A stretch of DNA of 64,000 nt from Rugamonas rivuli (lineage in GTDB: Bacteria > Pseudomonadota > Gammaproteobacteria > Burkholderiales > Burkholderiaceae_D). The stretch spans positions 186,001 to 250,000 of the forward strand of contig NZ_WHUF01000006.1 in assembly GCF_009380165.1 (NCBI RefSeq). The letters are read 5' to 3'. A program made the translations under genes and the position numbers. The first letter of the stretch is position 1, and every line of letters starts with the position of its first letter. Shown one piece after another: positions 8,834-17,228 of the stretch. A model generated the notes under the pieces. It worked only from the letters and a program-made list of their open reading frames with translations. It did no database searches and was not told where the DNA came from.

Positions 8834-9781
8834 TCAGGAGCTGGTACCGCCGGCAATAGCGGTGGCCCCCGGCCAGGTGTCGCCGGCGCACAATTGCGCG
8901 CTGACCTGCTGCACCAGCCGGCTGACCGCCGCCGCCGCGTTGGTCAGCGGAATATTCTTGGAGGCGCACAACACCACCGTGCGCGAAATCGACGGGCTGT
9001 GGATGCGGTGCGAATGCATGGCGCCGCGCTCCAGCTCGTCCAGCACCGGCGCCGACGGCAGGATGGTCGCGCCCATGTCGGCCAGGATGGCGGACTTGAG
9101 GATGGCGATGGAATTGATCTCGATCACCTGGTCCAGCACCAGGCCGGCCTGGCGCGCCACGCTTTCGATGCGCGGCCGCACGCCGTGCTGCAGTCCGGGC
9201 AGGATCAGCGTGGTTTTCAGCGTCTGCGCCAGGGTGAGTGCTTGCTCGCCTTGCGCATACGTGGCGTCGGCGCGACAGATGAAGCGCAGTTCTTCTTCCA
9301 CCAGCGGCGTGGTGGCGAACTGGGCCAGCTGGCCGTCGTCGAACAGCACGGCCAGGTTGACGCGGCCGGATTTGAGCTGGTCGCTCAGGTTGCCGGTCAG
9401 CTCTTCGGTCAGCTGCAGTGTGATTTCCGGGTATTGCGCGCGCGCCGCCGTCAGCAGCGGCAAGGCCAGCGCGCCGGAAATGCTGTGCGGCAGCCCCAGC
9501 GTGACGCTGCCGCTGGGGCGCTCGGCCGACTGCGCCACCGCCGAACGGGCGTCGGCCACCTGCTTGAGGATGGCCTGCGCGTGTTCGTAGAAAATCTTGC
9601 CGGCGTCCGTGCTCAGCACGCCCTGGGCGGAACGATGCAATAACTGCACGCCCAACTCTTCTTCCAGCTGGCGCAACTGTTGCGTGAGTGCCGGTTGTGC
9701 AACATGCAGCACCAAGGCCGCCCGCGACAGCGAACCGTGGTCTACTATGGCTACAAAGTAACGGAGTTGGCGTAATTCCAT
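8834..9781 (-). CDS. LysR-family transcriptional regulator
   Basis: 315 residues. The N-terminal winged HTH begins MELRQLRYFVAIVDHGSLSRAA and continues through the canonical ALTQQLRQLEEELGVQLLHRS. The C-terminal effector domain has the two-lobed substrate-binding fold (VTLGLPHSISGALALPLL; NLAVLFDD). The overall pattern recalls the Nac/CynR group of LysR proteins, but that is impression only. No divergent structural gene is adjacent in the classical arrangement: its 3' end abuts tetR at 3 bp and its 5' end faces the HD-GYP gene across 133 bp. The target genes are therefore unknown; the HD-GYP gene is one candidate. Confidence 0.9.
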   Translation of the reverse strand: MELRQLRYFVAIVDHGSLSRAALVLHVAQPALTQQLRQLEEELGVQLLHRSAQGVLSTDAGKIFYEHAQAILKQVADARSAVAQSAERPSGSVTLGLPHSISGALALPLLTAARAQYPEITLQLTEELTGNLSDQLKSGRVNLAVLFDDGQLAQFATTPLVEEELRFICRADATYAQGEQALTLAQTLKTTLILPGLQHGVRPRIESVARQAGLVLDQVIEINSIAILKSAILADMGATILPSAPVLDELERGAMHSHRIHSPSISRTVVLCASKNIPLTNAAAAVSRLVQQVSAQLCAGDTWPGATAIAGGTSS

Positions 9782-9856
9782 GGATGCTGGGGCGTTGTAT
9801 TAACCTGGACAAACAAATGGTAGCACTTGTAAAACTAATCCTGACAGGAAACTATT

Positions 9857-9865
9857 TGTTATACT
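9857..9865 (+). promoter_or_regulatory. Extended -10 promoter for the HD-GYP gene
   Basis: TGTTATACT matches an extended -10 (TGnTATAnT), about 50 bp upstream of the HD-GYP start and in a locally AT-rich stretch. There is no good -35 hexamer at the standard distance, which extended -10 promoters tolerate. Confidence 0.4.
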
Positions 9866-9914
9866 GGTATCAGCCCGTTCCGCTGCCGCCAGCCTCTTTA
9901 AAGTGGGTACCAGT

Positions 9915-11135
9915 ATGCTAAAGAAAGTCGACTCTTCACAGCTTAAAGTGGGCATGTACATCCATGACCTGAGCTGCGACTGGATGACCCATCCGTTCGT
10001 TCGCAACCGTTTCCTGCTCACCAGCGAAGATGAAATCCGCAAGATCATCAACGCCGGCATCCACGATGTTGTCATAGACAACGCCAAAGGCATGGACGTG
10101 CAGGACGCGCCGACGCTGGACGAGGCGCAGGCTGCCACCGAACGCGAAATCGTCGAAATCGTCGCCAAGGCGCCGGTCATCACCCGCGTTTCGCTGGGCG
10201 AGGAGATGCAGCGCGCGGTGCAGATCCGCCATCAGGCCTCGACCCTGGTGCGCACGGTGATGCAGGACGCGCGCCTGGGCAAGGCCATCGAACTCGATCA
10301 GGTACAGCCGGTGGTGCAGAATATCACCGAATCCATTTTGCGCAACCCGGGCGCGCTGGTCGGCCTGCTGCGCATCAAGAACAAGGACGATTACACCTTT
10401 TTGCACTCAGTTAGCGTGTGTACGCTGCTGGTTGCGTTCTGCCGCTCACGCGGCATCGATGCCGAAACGACCCACCAGGCCGGCCTCGGCGGCCTGCTGC
10501 ACGACACCGGCAAGGCGCTGGTGCCGGACGCCATCCTGAACAAGCCCGGTCCGCTGACGGACGAGGAATTCGCCATCATCAAGCGCCATCCGCAGGACGG
10601 CTACAACATCCTGCGGCAATCGCCAGAGGTGGGGCCGATTCCGCTCGACATCACGCTGCACCATCACGAGCGGCGCGACGGCAGCGGCTATCCGAGCAAG
10701 CAGGCCAACGACGAAATCAGCGAATTGGCGCAGATGGCGGCCATTGTCGACGTGTACGACGCCATTACGGCCGACCGCTGCTATCACAAGGGCATGCCGG
10801 CGGCGGCGGCGCTGCGCAAGATTTACGAGTGGAGCAAATTCCACTTCAACCCGAAGTTCGCCCAGGAATTCATGCGCTGCGTGGGGATCTACCCGGTCGG
10901 GACGATGGTCATGCTGGAATCGGGACGCCTGGGTGTGGTGATTGAGCCACACGAGACCAACTTGCTGGCGCCGAAGGTGAATGTTTTCTTCAACACCAAG
11001 CAAAACCTCTACATCAAGCCGGAAACCATCGATTTGTCGCGCGGACTGGGCTTTGGCGGCGGCGACAAGATCGTCGGCCACGAGTCACCCAGCAAGTGGA
11101 ATGTCGACCCGATGCGCTTCCTGACGCTGGCCTAG
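9915..11135 (+). CDS. HD-GYP domain cyclic di-GMP phosphodiesterase
   Basis: 406-residue cytoplasmic protein. The N-terminal DUF3391-type domain starts MLKKVDSSQLKVGMYIHDL. The HD-GYP domain carries GLLHDTGKALVPDAIL near residue 193 and HHHERRDGSGYP near residue 249, so the HD metal site and the GYP motif are both intact. That predicts hydrolysis of c-di-GMP. The frame is open from a GTG at 9903, but the ATG at 9915 matches the usual beginning of DUF3391 proteins. Its stop codon overlaps that of the convergent GGDEF gene, so the two opposing c-di-GMP enzymes lie tail to tail next to the Tad pilus operon. Confidence 0.93.
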   Translation: MLKKVDSSQLKVGMYIHDLSCDWMTHPFVRNRFLLTSEDEIRKIINAGIHDVVIDNAKGMDVQDAPTLDEAQAATEREIVEIVAKAPVITRVSLGEEMQRAVQIRHQASTLVRTVMQDARLGKAIELDQVQPVVQNITESILRNPGALVGLLRIKNKDDYTFLHSVSVCTLLVAFCRSRGIDAETTHQAGLGGLLHDTGKALVPDAILNKPGPLTDEEFAIIKRHPQDGYNILRQSPEVGPIPLDITLHHHERRDGSGYPSKQANDEISELAQMAAIVDVYDAITADRCYHKGMPAAAALRKIYEWSKFHFNPKFAQEFMRCVGIYPVGTMVMLESGRLGVVIEPHETNLLAPKVNVFFNTKQNLYIKPETIDLSRGLGFGGGDKIVGHESPSKWNVDPMRFLTLA

Positions 11136-12175
11136 AAGAATTCGGCGGTGTCGTTGGATTCGATGGCGTGCAGCAGGCCGCCGTCGACCAGCTCGTCGTA
11201 GTGGCAGGCCAGGTTGCGGCCGTGGCTTTTCGCGTAGTACAGCGCCTGATCGGCGTGTCCCAGAATGATCACCGGCGCCTCCAGCGCGCTGATGCTGACA
11301 AACCCCACGCTGACCGTCACCTTGCCCACCTGCGGGAAATCGTGGGAGGCAACGTTGGTGCGGAAGCGGTCGATGATTTTCTTGGCGTTGTCCAGGGTGG
11401 TCGAACGCAGCAGCACGACGAATTCCTCGCCGCCGAAACGGAACACGCGGTCTTGCGCGCGGAACGAGGAGGTCAGCAGGTTGGCGATCAGGATCAATAC
11501 CTCATCGCCGTATAAATGGCCGAAACGGTCGTTAACGTGCTTGAAATGGTCCACATCGACCACGGCCAGCCATTGTTTTTCCTCATCGTGGTGGCTGCGG
11601 CGCTCCGGTTCGCCCGGCAGCGTGATGGCGTCCTGCTCGGTGCTGGCGGCCAGCATCTTGGCCAGCTGGTCGTCGAAGGTCTTGCGGTTGAGCAGGCCGG
11701 TCAGCGAATCGCGTTCGCTGTAGTCCAGCAGGTTCTGGAAGTTGCGGTAGACGCTGACGATGCCGCCGATGACGTGGATGGTGTCGCTGGTGTACGGGGT
11801 CGGGTTGACGATTTCCAGGCAGGTGTCGGCCTTGTCGCCCAGCCAGATCGGCAGCCACAGCGTGTGCTCGCCCGCCTCGTTGGCGACGTCGGCGCCCGAT
11901 TCGTGGTTGGCGATGCACTGGGCCAGGGCCGGGATGTTCTCGATCGGTTCGCCGGGATTGTGCAGGTCCGAGGTGTCGACCATGCGCGCCGCTTCGCCGG
12001 CGCAGATGATGGCGCGCGGCCGGACGAAAATTTTGCCCCTGACTGTGGCCAGCGTCAGCACGCGGGCCTGACTGGCGCGGGCAAGCTCCTGCACCGCCGA
12101 GATCACTGAGATGTCGAGCATCGTGTGATCGCGGTGGCCGGTCATGTCCACCATGTGTTTCAGTAGGGAATCCAT
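11132..12175 (-). CDS. GGDEF-domain diguanylate cyclase
   Basis: 347 residues. An N-terminal GAF-like sensory region of about 165 residues (LARASQARVLTLATVRGKIF; HTLWLPIWLGDKADTCLEI) precedes a GGDEF domain starting at DSLTGLLNRKTFDD. The active site reads FRFGGEEFVVLL near residue 246, a catalytically competent GGEEF. It probably makes c-di-GMP in the cytoplasm in response to a signal bound by the N-terminal part. The start at 12175 (MDSLLKHMVDMTG) has AGAGAAG upstream; an in-frame ATG at 12265 would add 30 residues that look atypical. It is divergent from the flp/tad operon and convergent with the HD-GYP gene. Confidence 0.9.
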   Translation of the reverse strand: MDSLLKHMVDMTGHRDHTMLDISVISAVQELARASQARVLTLATVRGKIFVRPRAIICAGEAARMVDTSDLHNPGEPIENIPALAQCIANHESGADVANEAGEHTLWLPIWLGDKADTCLEIVNPTPYTSDTIHVIGGIVSVYRNFQNLLDYSERDSLTGLLNRKTFDDQLAKMLAASTEQDAITLPGEPERRSHHDEEKQWLAVVDVDHFKHVNDRFGHLYGDEVLILIANLLTSSFRAQDRVFRFGGEEFVVLLRSTTLDNAKKIIDRFRTNVASHDFPQVGKVTVSVGFVSISALEAPVIILGHADQALYYAKSHGRNLACHYDELVDGGLLHAIESNDTAEFF

Positions 12176-12640
12176 TTTCTTCTCTGGAAAATAATCACAC
12201 AACCTTGCGTCGAGCCACGTTTTGTTCACGCCTATCAAGCCAATATCTTTGATAGTCAGGCGCACAGTGAAGCTGCAACACGGGGCCTTTCCAAAGAACA
12301 GCTAAGCAGGATAATAGCTTTTTGCAATCAAGGCAATTCATGTGTGCGAAAAAAAACATTCCTTGCAACTTATGCGACCTTTTTCCGACAGCCAAGCTGT
12401 TCCGTCCGAGCTTAATGATCAGGAAACTGATGCAGTTTGACATAAGCCAGCCGGGATGTCTGTCCCGCACGAACATTTTCATCATACCCCTAAAATGATG
12501 CCGCACGGAAAACTTGCGTCACGTCAACTCTCGGAAAACTCCGATCCGTATAGTAGGTCTTAATGGCGAGGTAGCGGCGATCCGGCAGTCCGCCGGGCCC
12601 CGCCAGGGGTACTTTTTTTCATTTCATCCGGGAGTAAATC
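12176..12640. other. 465-bp divergent control region between the cyclase and flp
   Basis: No convincing gene. It separates the minus-strand cyclase from the plus-strand Tad operon. The right part is a GC-rich structured flp leader (see the hairpin and T-run entry at 12582-12619). The left part has A/T-rich tracts such as an eight-A run near 12350 and is where the cyclase promoter should lie. TATAGT at 12549-12554 is a possible -10 for flp, without a recognisable -35. Confidence 0.5.
12582..12619 (+). terminator. Terminator-like hairpins and T-run in the flp leader
   Basis: Two adjacent small hairpins, CCGGC/GCCGG (12582-12586 with 12592-12596) and CCCC/GGGG (12598-12601 with 12606-12609), are followed by seven T at 12613-12619. 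All of this lies just upstream of the flp ribosome binding site. An alternative GGCG/CGCC pairing (12576-12579 with 12591-12594) excludes the first hairpin. It resembles a leader attenuator, or the end of a short upstream RNA. Function is inferred only. Confidence 0.4.
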
Positions 12641-12820
12641 ATGAACTCGCTTATTGCAGCAGCAAAGGTGTTTGCGCACGACGAAGAAGGGATCACCGCC
12701 ATTGAATATGGCCTGATCGCGGCGACGATGGTGGCGGCGGTCAGCGCCGCCTTCGTTTTGCTGGGGCCGGCGCTGAAGACCGCCTTCACTACGATCGCGA
12801 CCGCCATCACCACCGCGTAA
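12641..12820 (+). CDS. flp: Flp-family type IVb pilin
   Basis: 59-residue prepilin, the major subunit of the Tad pilus. A short charged leader ends HDEEG, followed by ITAIEYGLIAATMVAAVSAAF. This matches the Flp processing site, where the prepilin peptidase cuts after Gly and leaves the ITAIEYGLIA hydrophobic assembly helix. GGGAG at 12630-12634 lies six bases upstream of the ATG. It is first in the tad cluster and is followed by a strong 12-bp hairpin before tadV, an arrangement that usually allows much higher pilin than machinery expression. Length and motif are fully typical. Confidence 0.95.
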   Translation: MNSLIAAAKVFAHDEEGITAIEYGLIAATMVAAVSAAFVLLGPALKTAFTTIATAITTA

Positions 12821-12826
12821 GCACCA

Positions 12827-12857
12827 GGCTTTCCAGCCGCAGTCGGGCTGGAAAGCC
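12827..12857 (+). terminator. 12-bp hairpin between flp and tadV
   Basis: GGCTTTCCAGCC (12827-12838) pairs perfectly with GGCTGGAAAGCC (12846-12857) around a seven-base loop. Only TT follows, so it is not a full intrinsic terminator. It more likely stabilises the 3' end of a short abundant flp mRNA or acts as a partial terminator that lets some transcription into the tad genes. Confidence 0.6.
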
Positions 12858-12876
12858 TTACGCCGGAGAAAACGCC

Positions 12877-13407
12877 ATGTTGAATTCGATCGAAGTGATA
12901 TTGATCTGCCTGGTGGCGCAAGCGGCAATTACTGACTTGGCCCTGCGCAAGATCCCGAACGTTCTGATCCTCAGCGGCCTGCTGCTGGCACTGATGCTGC
13001 ATATCATGGGCGGACAGCATTGGGCACCCGTCACCGATTGGCTGGCCGGCAGCTTGGCCGGCTTTTTCTTATTCCTGCCACTGTATGCCTTGCGCGGCAT
13101 GGCCGCCGGCGACGTCAAGCTGATGGCCATGGTGGGCGCCTTCGTCGGCCCGCTGGCGGCGCTGCAGGTGGCGGCGCTGGCCACGCTGATCGGCGGTGTG
13201 ATGGCTTTGGTGATGCTGTTGTTCAGCGGCCGCTGGCGTGATGGCTGGCGCAACCTGGTCACGATCTGCAGGCCGCTGTTGTGGCGTTGCCTGGGCATGC
13301 CGGTGCAGCCGGTGCCGCTGGAGCCCGGCGCCAGCGTCGGCGGCATCCCCTACGGGCTGGCGATCGCGCTGGCGACGATGGCGGTTGTCGTGCTGGCGCA
13401 TCGCTGA
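12877..13407 (+). CDS. tadV: Prepilin peptidase TadV/CpaA (A24 family)
   Basis: 176-residue polytopic inner-membrane aspartic peptidase that matures Flp prepilin. The two catalytic Asp motifs are visible: AAITDLALRKIPN near residue 20 and GDVKLMAMVGAF near residue 80. Several hydrophobic helices surround them. It is the short form without the methylase domain, as expected for Tad peptidases. GGAGA precedes the ATG. It follows flp after the 12-bp hairpin and precedes the AAA ATPase gene by 103 bp. Confidence 0.92.
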   Translation: MLNSIEVILICLVAQAAITDLALRKIPNVLILSGLLLALMLHIMGGQHWAPVTDWLAGSLAGFFLFLPLYALRGMAAGDVKLMAMVGAFVGPLAALQVAALATLIGGVMALVMLLFSGRWRDGWRNLVTICRPLLWRCLGMPVQPVPLEPGASVGGIPYGLAIALATMAVVVLAHR

Positions 13408-13510
13408 TCGGCCGGCCGCTTGCCGCGCCTTTGCTGCGCGTCAATGTCCACAAAGTGCGGGCCGATAGACTTGATTCCTCAACGTAACTAATTCAACGCT
13501 GGAGACCGCC

Positions 13511-14881
13511 ATGCTCGCTGTCGAATCGCCTTCCTCCGCCCACGATGCCGGCTCAGCCGGCGAGCTGCCGGCGCAGCCGAAATCGGTGCGCGACACCGGC
13601 TTGTCGCAGCAACTGATCGTCGAGCTGATCGCCAAGGCCATTTTCGTCGGCGGCAAAACCCATCTGCCGGTGCTGACCACGCGGCTGCACCTGTCGATCA
13701 ACGTGCTGCGCGAGGTGCTGGAGTTCATGCTGGCCGAACACGTGGTCGAAGTGGCCTGGCGCGGCGAGTCGGACATCGACGTGCAGTACCAGCTGACGGC
13801 GGCGGGACGGCTGCGCGCCAGCGCCTGGATGGACCGTTGTCCCTACGTCGGTCCGGCGCCGGTGACGCTGGACGCCTATCGCGCCGTGGTCGAGCGCCAG
13901 GCCGCCCAGGTGCCGCAGTTGTGCGCCGATGAACTGGCGGCCGAATTCGCCGACGATTTCCTCAGCCCCGCCGTGCAGCGCATGCTGGGAGCGGCGATGT
14001 ACGCGGGCCGCACGGTGCTGCTGCATGGGCCGTCCGGCAGCGGCAAGTCGGTGCTGGCGCGCCGCCTGGGGAGCTTGCAGCAGGGCGTGATCGCGGTGCC
14101 GCATGCGCTGGTGGTGGGGCAGGAGATCGTCCAGGTCTACGACGCGCTGCTGCATCGCGCGCCGACGCCGCAGCACCTGCGCGCATTGCGGCCGTCGCCG
14201 GAGCGCCGCAGCAGCGATCCGCGCTGGGTGCTGTGCCAGCGGCCCGTGGTGGCGCTCGACGCCGACCTCAGTGCCGACATGCTGGAGCTGCAGCCGGACA
14301 GCCATAGCGGCAGCTACCGTTCACCGCCACAGCTGAAGGCCAACAACGGCCTGCTGATCGTCGACGACCTGGGCCGGCAGCGCATGCCCGCCGCCGATCT
14401 GCTGAACCGCTTCTCGCAGGCCCGCGAACTGGAACGCAGCCAGCTGGCGCTGGCCGGCGGCTACCACTTCAGCGTGCCGTGCCACATGCAGCTGGTGTTC
14501 GCCACCAGCCTGTCGCCGGAGGCGCTGCTCGACGCATCGGCGCTGCGCCGCATCGGCTACAAGATCCCGGTCGGCCCGCTGGACGGCGCCAGCTACCGCA
14601 CCTTGTTTCGCCAACAGTGCGTGACGATGGGCGTGGTGTTCGACGAAGCGGCGCTGCGCCATCTGATCGACGTGCTGCATGCGGGCAGCGGCCTGCCGCT
14701 GCTGGCCTGCTATCCGCGCGAGATCATCGGCCGCATCAGCGATTTCGCCGGCTTCCTCGGCGAGCCTGCGCGCCTCGGCGTGGCGGCGCTGGAGCAGGCC
14801 TGGATCAGCATGTTCGCCACCTGCGAACCGGCGGCCGCCGCCGGCGATGCGATCGACCAGCTGCAACGGCGCATAGCATGA
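13511..14881 (+). CDS. AAA-type ATPase encoded within the tad locus
   Basis: 456 residues, not one of the canonical TadZ/A/B/C/D/E/F/G proteins. The N-terminal 150 residues have a winged-helix flavour (LHLSINVLREVLEFMLAEHVVEV). A P-loop GPSGSGKSVLARRLG follows near residue 176, then a Walker B LLIVDDLGRQ near residue 280, and a C-terminal helical lid. It therefore looks like a chaperone- or regulator-type ATPase rather than a secretion motor. Its stop overlaps the cpaB start (ATGA), so translation is coupled and a role in pilus assembly is likely. Similar ATPases are known from betaproteobacterial tad clusters, but the mechanism is unknown to me. Confidence 0.75.
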   Translation: MLAVESPSSAHDAGSAGELPAQPKSVRDTGLSQQLIVELIAKAIFVGGKTHLPVLTTRLHLSINVLREVLEFMLAEHVVEVAWRGESDIDVQYQLTAAGRLRASAWMDRCPYVGPAPVTLDAYRAVVERQAAQVPQLCADELAAEFADDFLSPAVQRMLGAAMYAGRTVLLHGPSGSGKSVLARRLGSLQQGVIAVPHALVVGQEIVQVYDALLHRAPTPQHLRALRPSPERRSSDPRWVLCQRPVVALDADLSADMLELQPDSHSGSYRSPPQLKANNGLLIVDDLGRQRMPAADLLNRFSQARELERSQLALAGGYHFSVPCHMQLVFATSLSPEALLDASALRRIGYKIPVGPLDGASYRTLFRQQCVTMGVVFDEAALRHLIDVLHAGSGLPLLACYPREIIGRISDFAGFLGEPARLGVAALEQAWISMFATCEPAAAAGDAIDQLQRRIA

Positions 14882-15720
14882 ACAACAAGCGCGCACTGAT
14901 GATGATGGCGCTGGCTGTCGTGCTGGGCCTGGTGGCCGTGGGCCTGGCCTCGCGCTGGCTGCTGCGCCAGTCGCCGGCGTCGGCCAACAAGATCGTCGTC
15001 GCCGCCACCGATGTGAACCTGGGCCAGCGCCTGACGCCGGAGATGCTGATGACGATAGACTGGCCGGCCGAAAGCCTGCCGCGCGGCGCCATCCGCGACG
15101 GTGCGCGGCTGGTCGGGCGCGTGCTGAAAACCAGCGTGCTGCGCAACGAGCCGCTGAGCGAGGCCAAGCTGGCGCCGGCCGGCACGCTGGGCGGCCTGTC
15201 GGCGCTGATCTCGGAAGGCAAGCGGGCCATCACGGTGCGCGTGAACGATGTGGTGGGCGTGGCCGGGTTTGCGCTGCCGGGGAACTTCGTCGACATCATC
15301 GTCAACACCCAGGCCGCCGCATCCGGCAACGACAACGCGATCTCCAAGATCGTGCTGGAACGGATACTGGTGCTGGCCGTGGCGCAGGAAGTGGGACGCG
15401 ACGAGACCAAGCCGCGCGTGGTCAACGCCGTCACGCTGGAGGTGACGCCGGCGCAGGCCGAGAATATCGACCTGGCGCGCAGCGTCGGCAGCTTGTCGCT
15501 GGTGCTGCGCAACCAGGTCGATCCGCGCCCCGGCGTGACGGACGGCGCGACCAAATTCAGCCTGCTCGGTATCGCCAAGGCTAGTGCACCTGCCCCCGCG
15601 CCGGCGGCAACGCCCGCCGTTGCGGACAAGCCGCGCGCGCAGCTGGCGCAGACGGCGCCGCGCAACCGCTCCTGCGTCGGCGTGATCGCCGGTGTGCAGC
15701 GCACGCAGGAATGCCTGTGA
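14878..15720 (+). CDS. cpaB: Flp pilus assembly protein CpaB/RcpC
   Basis: 280 residues. One N-terminal membrane anchor (MMALAVVLGLVAVGLASRWLL) is followed by a SAF domain (IVVAATDVNLGQRLTPEML) and the RcpC/CpaB domain (AITVRVNDVVGVAGFALPGNFVD). The C-terminus is Ala/Pro rich. In the Tad system this periplasmic protein works with the secretin, probably contacting peptidoglycan. The ATG overlaps the upstream stop by four bases, and the secretin ATG follows 8 bp after its own stop. The order cpaB-cpaC-cpaE-tadA-tadB-tadC is canonical. Confidence 0.92.
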   Translation: MNNKRALMMMALAVVLGLVAVGLASRWLLRQSPASANKIVVAATDVNLGQRLTPEMLMTIDWPAESLPRGAIRDGARLVGRVLKTSVLRNEPLSEAKLAPAGTLGGLSALISEGKRAITVRVNDVVGVAGFALPGNFVDIIVNTQAAASGNDNAISKIVLERILVLAVAQEVGRDETKPRVVNAVTLEVTPAQAENIDLARSVGSLSLVLRNQVDPRPGVTDGATKFSLLGIAKASAPAPAPAATPAVADKPRAQLAQTAPRNRSCVGVIAGVQRTQECL

Positions 15721-15727
15721 GCGCGCC

Positions 15728-17215
15728 ATGAGGACGCTACGATACGTGCTGCTGATCGCGGCGGCCAGCCAGGCGCAGGCCGCCGCCGGCGTCCCGGCCA
15801 GCGGTGTCGCCGCTGCCGTCGCCGCGCTGGAAGCGCAGCAGCCGCAGTCGCAGCCGCAGGTGAGCCGCGAGGCCGTGGGCCTGCGCTGCAGCGGCCAGGC
15901 GGCGACGCCGGGCAACCTGACCCTCGCGCTGGGCAAGTCGACGCTGATGCGCATGCCCGAAGCGGTGCAGGCGCGCAGCGTCGGCAATCCGGCCGTGCTG
16001 CAGGCGATGCTGGTGGCGCCGGATACGCTGTACGTGGTCGGCGTCGACATCGGCAGCAGCAATATGATCGTGCAGGGCCGCAGCGGCATGTGCAATGTGA
16101 TCGAGGTGGTGATCGGCGTCGATCCGGCCGCGCTGCAGAACGCGCTGGCCGCGCTGATGCCAGCGCAAAAAGACATCCAGGTCAGCGCCGCCGGCGACAC
16201 GCTGGTCATCAGCGGCACCGTCGACGATGCGCAAACGGCGGCGCGCGTGCTGGACCTGGCGGCCGCGTTTGTGCGGCGCCCGGCGCAGGCGCTGGAGGCA
16301 GCCAAGGGCGACAAGGGCGGTGCGGCCGCAGCGTCGCCAGCGTCGGCGCCGTCCGCCGCCGGCGCTGGCGCGGCACGCATCGTCAACCTGCTCAACGTCG
16401 GCGCACCGCAGCAGGTGATGCTGGAAGTGAAAATCGCCGAGGTCTCCAAAACGCTGCTGGACAAACTGGAGAGCGGCCTTGCGCTGAAGTTCGGCAACGG
16501 CAGCTGGACTACCTCGCTGGCATCGGATTTTGTGTCCGGCATGCTGAAAGGACTGCTAGGAGTCGGCAAGGCCGGCGGCAACCACGCCAGCATCTCCGCC
16601 GAAAAGCAGGATGGCCTGGTACGCATCCTGGCCGAACCGACGGTGATGGCGATCAGCGGCCAGGAAGGCAGTTTTCTGTCGGGCGGAAAAATCTTCATTC
16701 CAGTCGCCCAGGACAACAACAAGATCACGCTGGCGGAGAAGGAGTTCGGCGTCGGCCTGCGCTTCACGCCCACGGTGCTGGCCGGCGGCCGCATCAACCT
16801 GCGCGTGGCGCCGGAAGTGTCGGAGTTGTCGCGCGAGGGCATCGGCATCTCGGCTGCGGGTTTTTCGGGCGGCGCCATCCTGCCGCTGATTACCACGCGC
16901 CGCGCCTCCACCACGGTTGAATTGTTCGATGGCCAAAGCTTCGCCATCGGTGGCCTGATCCGCAACACCCAGAGCGCCAACATCCACGCCCTGCCGGTGC
17001 TGGGCGAGCTGCCGGTGCTGGGGGCGCTGTTCCGCAGCACCGACTTCCAGCAGGACCGCACCGAGCTGCTGTTCGTGGTGACGCCGCATCTGGTCAAGCC
17101 GCTGCCGGAGAACTACAAGCTGCCGACCGACGACGTCACCACGCCGAGCCGCGCGCAGCTGTTCCTCGAAGGCCGAATGGAAGGGCCGCCGGCCCAAAGC
17201 ACCGACCACAAATAA
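15728..17215 (+). CDS. cpaC: Tad pilus secretin CpaC/RcpA
   Basis: 495 residues. A signal peptide (MRTLRYVLLIAAASQAQAAAG) leads to a pilus/BON N-domain (VGIDVDPAALQNALAALMP-like region near 130-150). The secretin domain follows, from VNLLNVGAPQQVMLEVKIAEV to the terminal hallmark LPVLGELPVLGALFRS and ELLFVVTPHLVKPL. It forms the outer-membrane pore for Flp. The frame is open from a GTG at 15692, but the ATG at 15728 begins the signal peptide and follows the cpaB stop by 7 bp. The next gene encodes a small lipoprotein that may act as its pilotin. Confidence 0.92.
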   Translation: MRTLRYVLLIAAASQAQAAAGVPASGVAAAVAALEAQQPQSQPQVSREAVGLRCSGQAATPGNLTLALGKSTLMRMPEAVQARSVGNPAVLQAMLVAPDTLYVVGVDIGSSNMIVQGRSGMCNVIEVVIGVDPAALQNALAALMPAQKDIQVSAAGDTLVISGTVDDAQTAARVLDLAAAFVRRPAQALEAAKGDKGGAAAASPASAPSAAGAGAARIVNLLNVGAPQQVMLEVKIAEVSKTLLDKLESGLALKFGNGSWTTSLASDFVSGMLKGLLGVGKAGGNHASISAEKQDGLVRILAEPTVMAISGQEGSFLSGGKIFIPVAQDNNKITLAEKEFGVGLRFTPTVLAGGRINLRVAPEVSELSREGIGISAAGFSGGAILPLITTRRASTTVELFDGQSFAIGGLIRNTQSANIHALPVLGELPVLGALFRSTDFQQDRTELLFVVTPHLVKPLPENYKLPTDDVTTPSRAQLFLEGRMEGPPAQSTDHK

Positions 17216-17228
17216 CCGGGATACGACG

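Noticed and set aside
12437..12442. TTGACA as a -35 for flp
   Set aside because: No -10-like sequence at 16-18 bp downstream.
12560..12640. c-di-GMP riboswitch before flp, suggested by the neighbouring GGDEF and HD-GYP genes
   Set aside because: The leader lacks the conserved core and tetraloop-receptor elements of the c-di-GMP-I class as far as I can read; kept only as an attenuator-like structure.
14710..17097. Minus-strand open frame of 795 codons across cpaB and cpaC
   Set aside because: Ser/Arg/Ala-rich composition without domains; the plus strand has canonical cpaB and cpaC.
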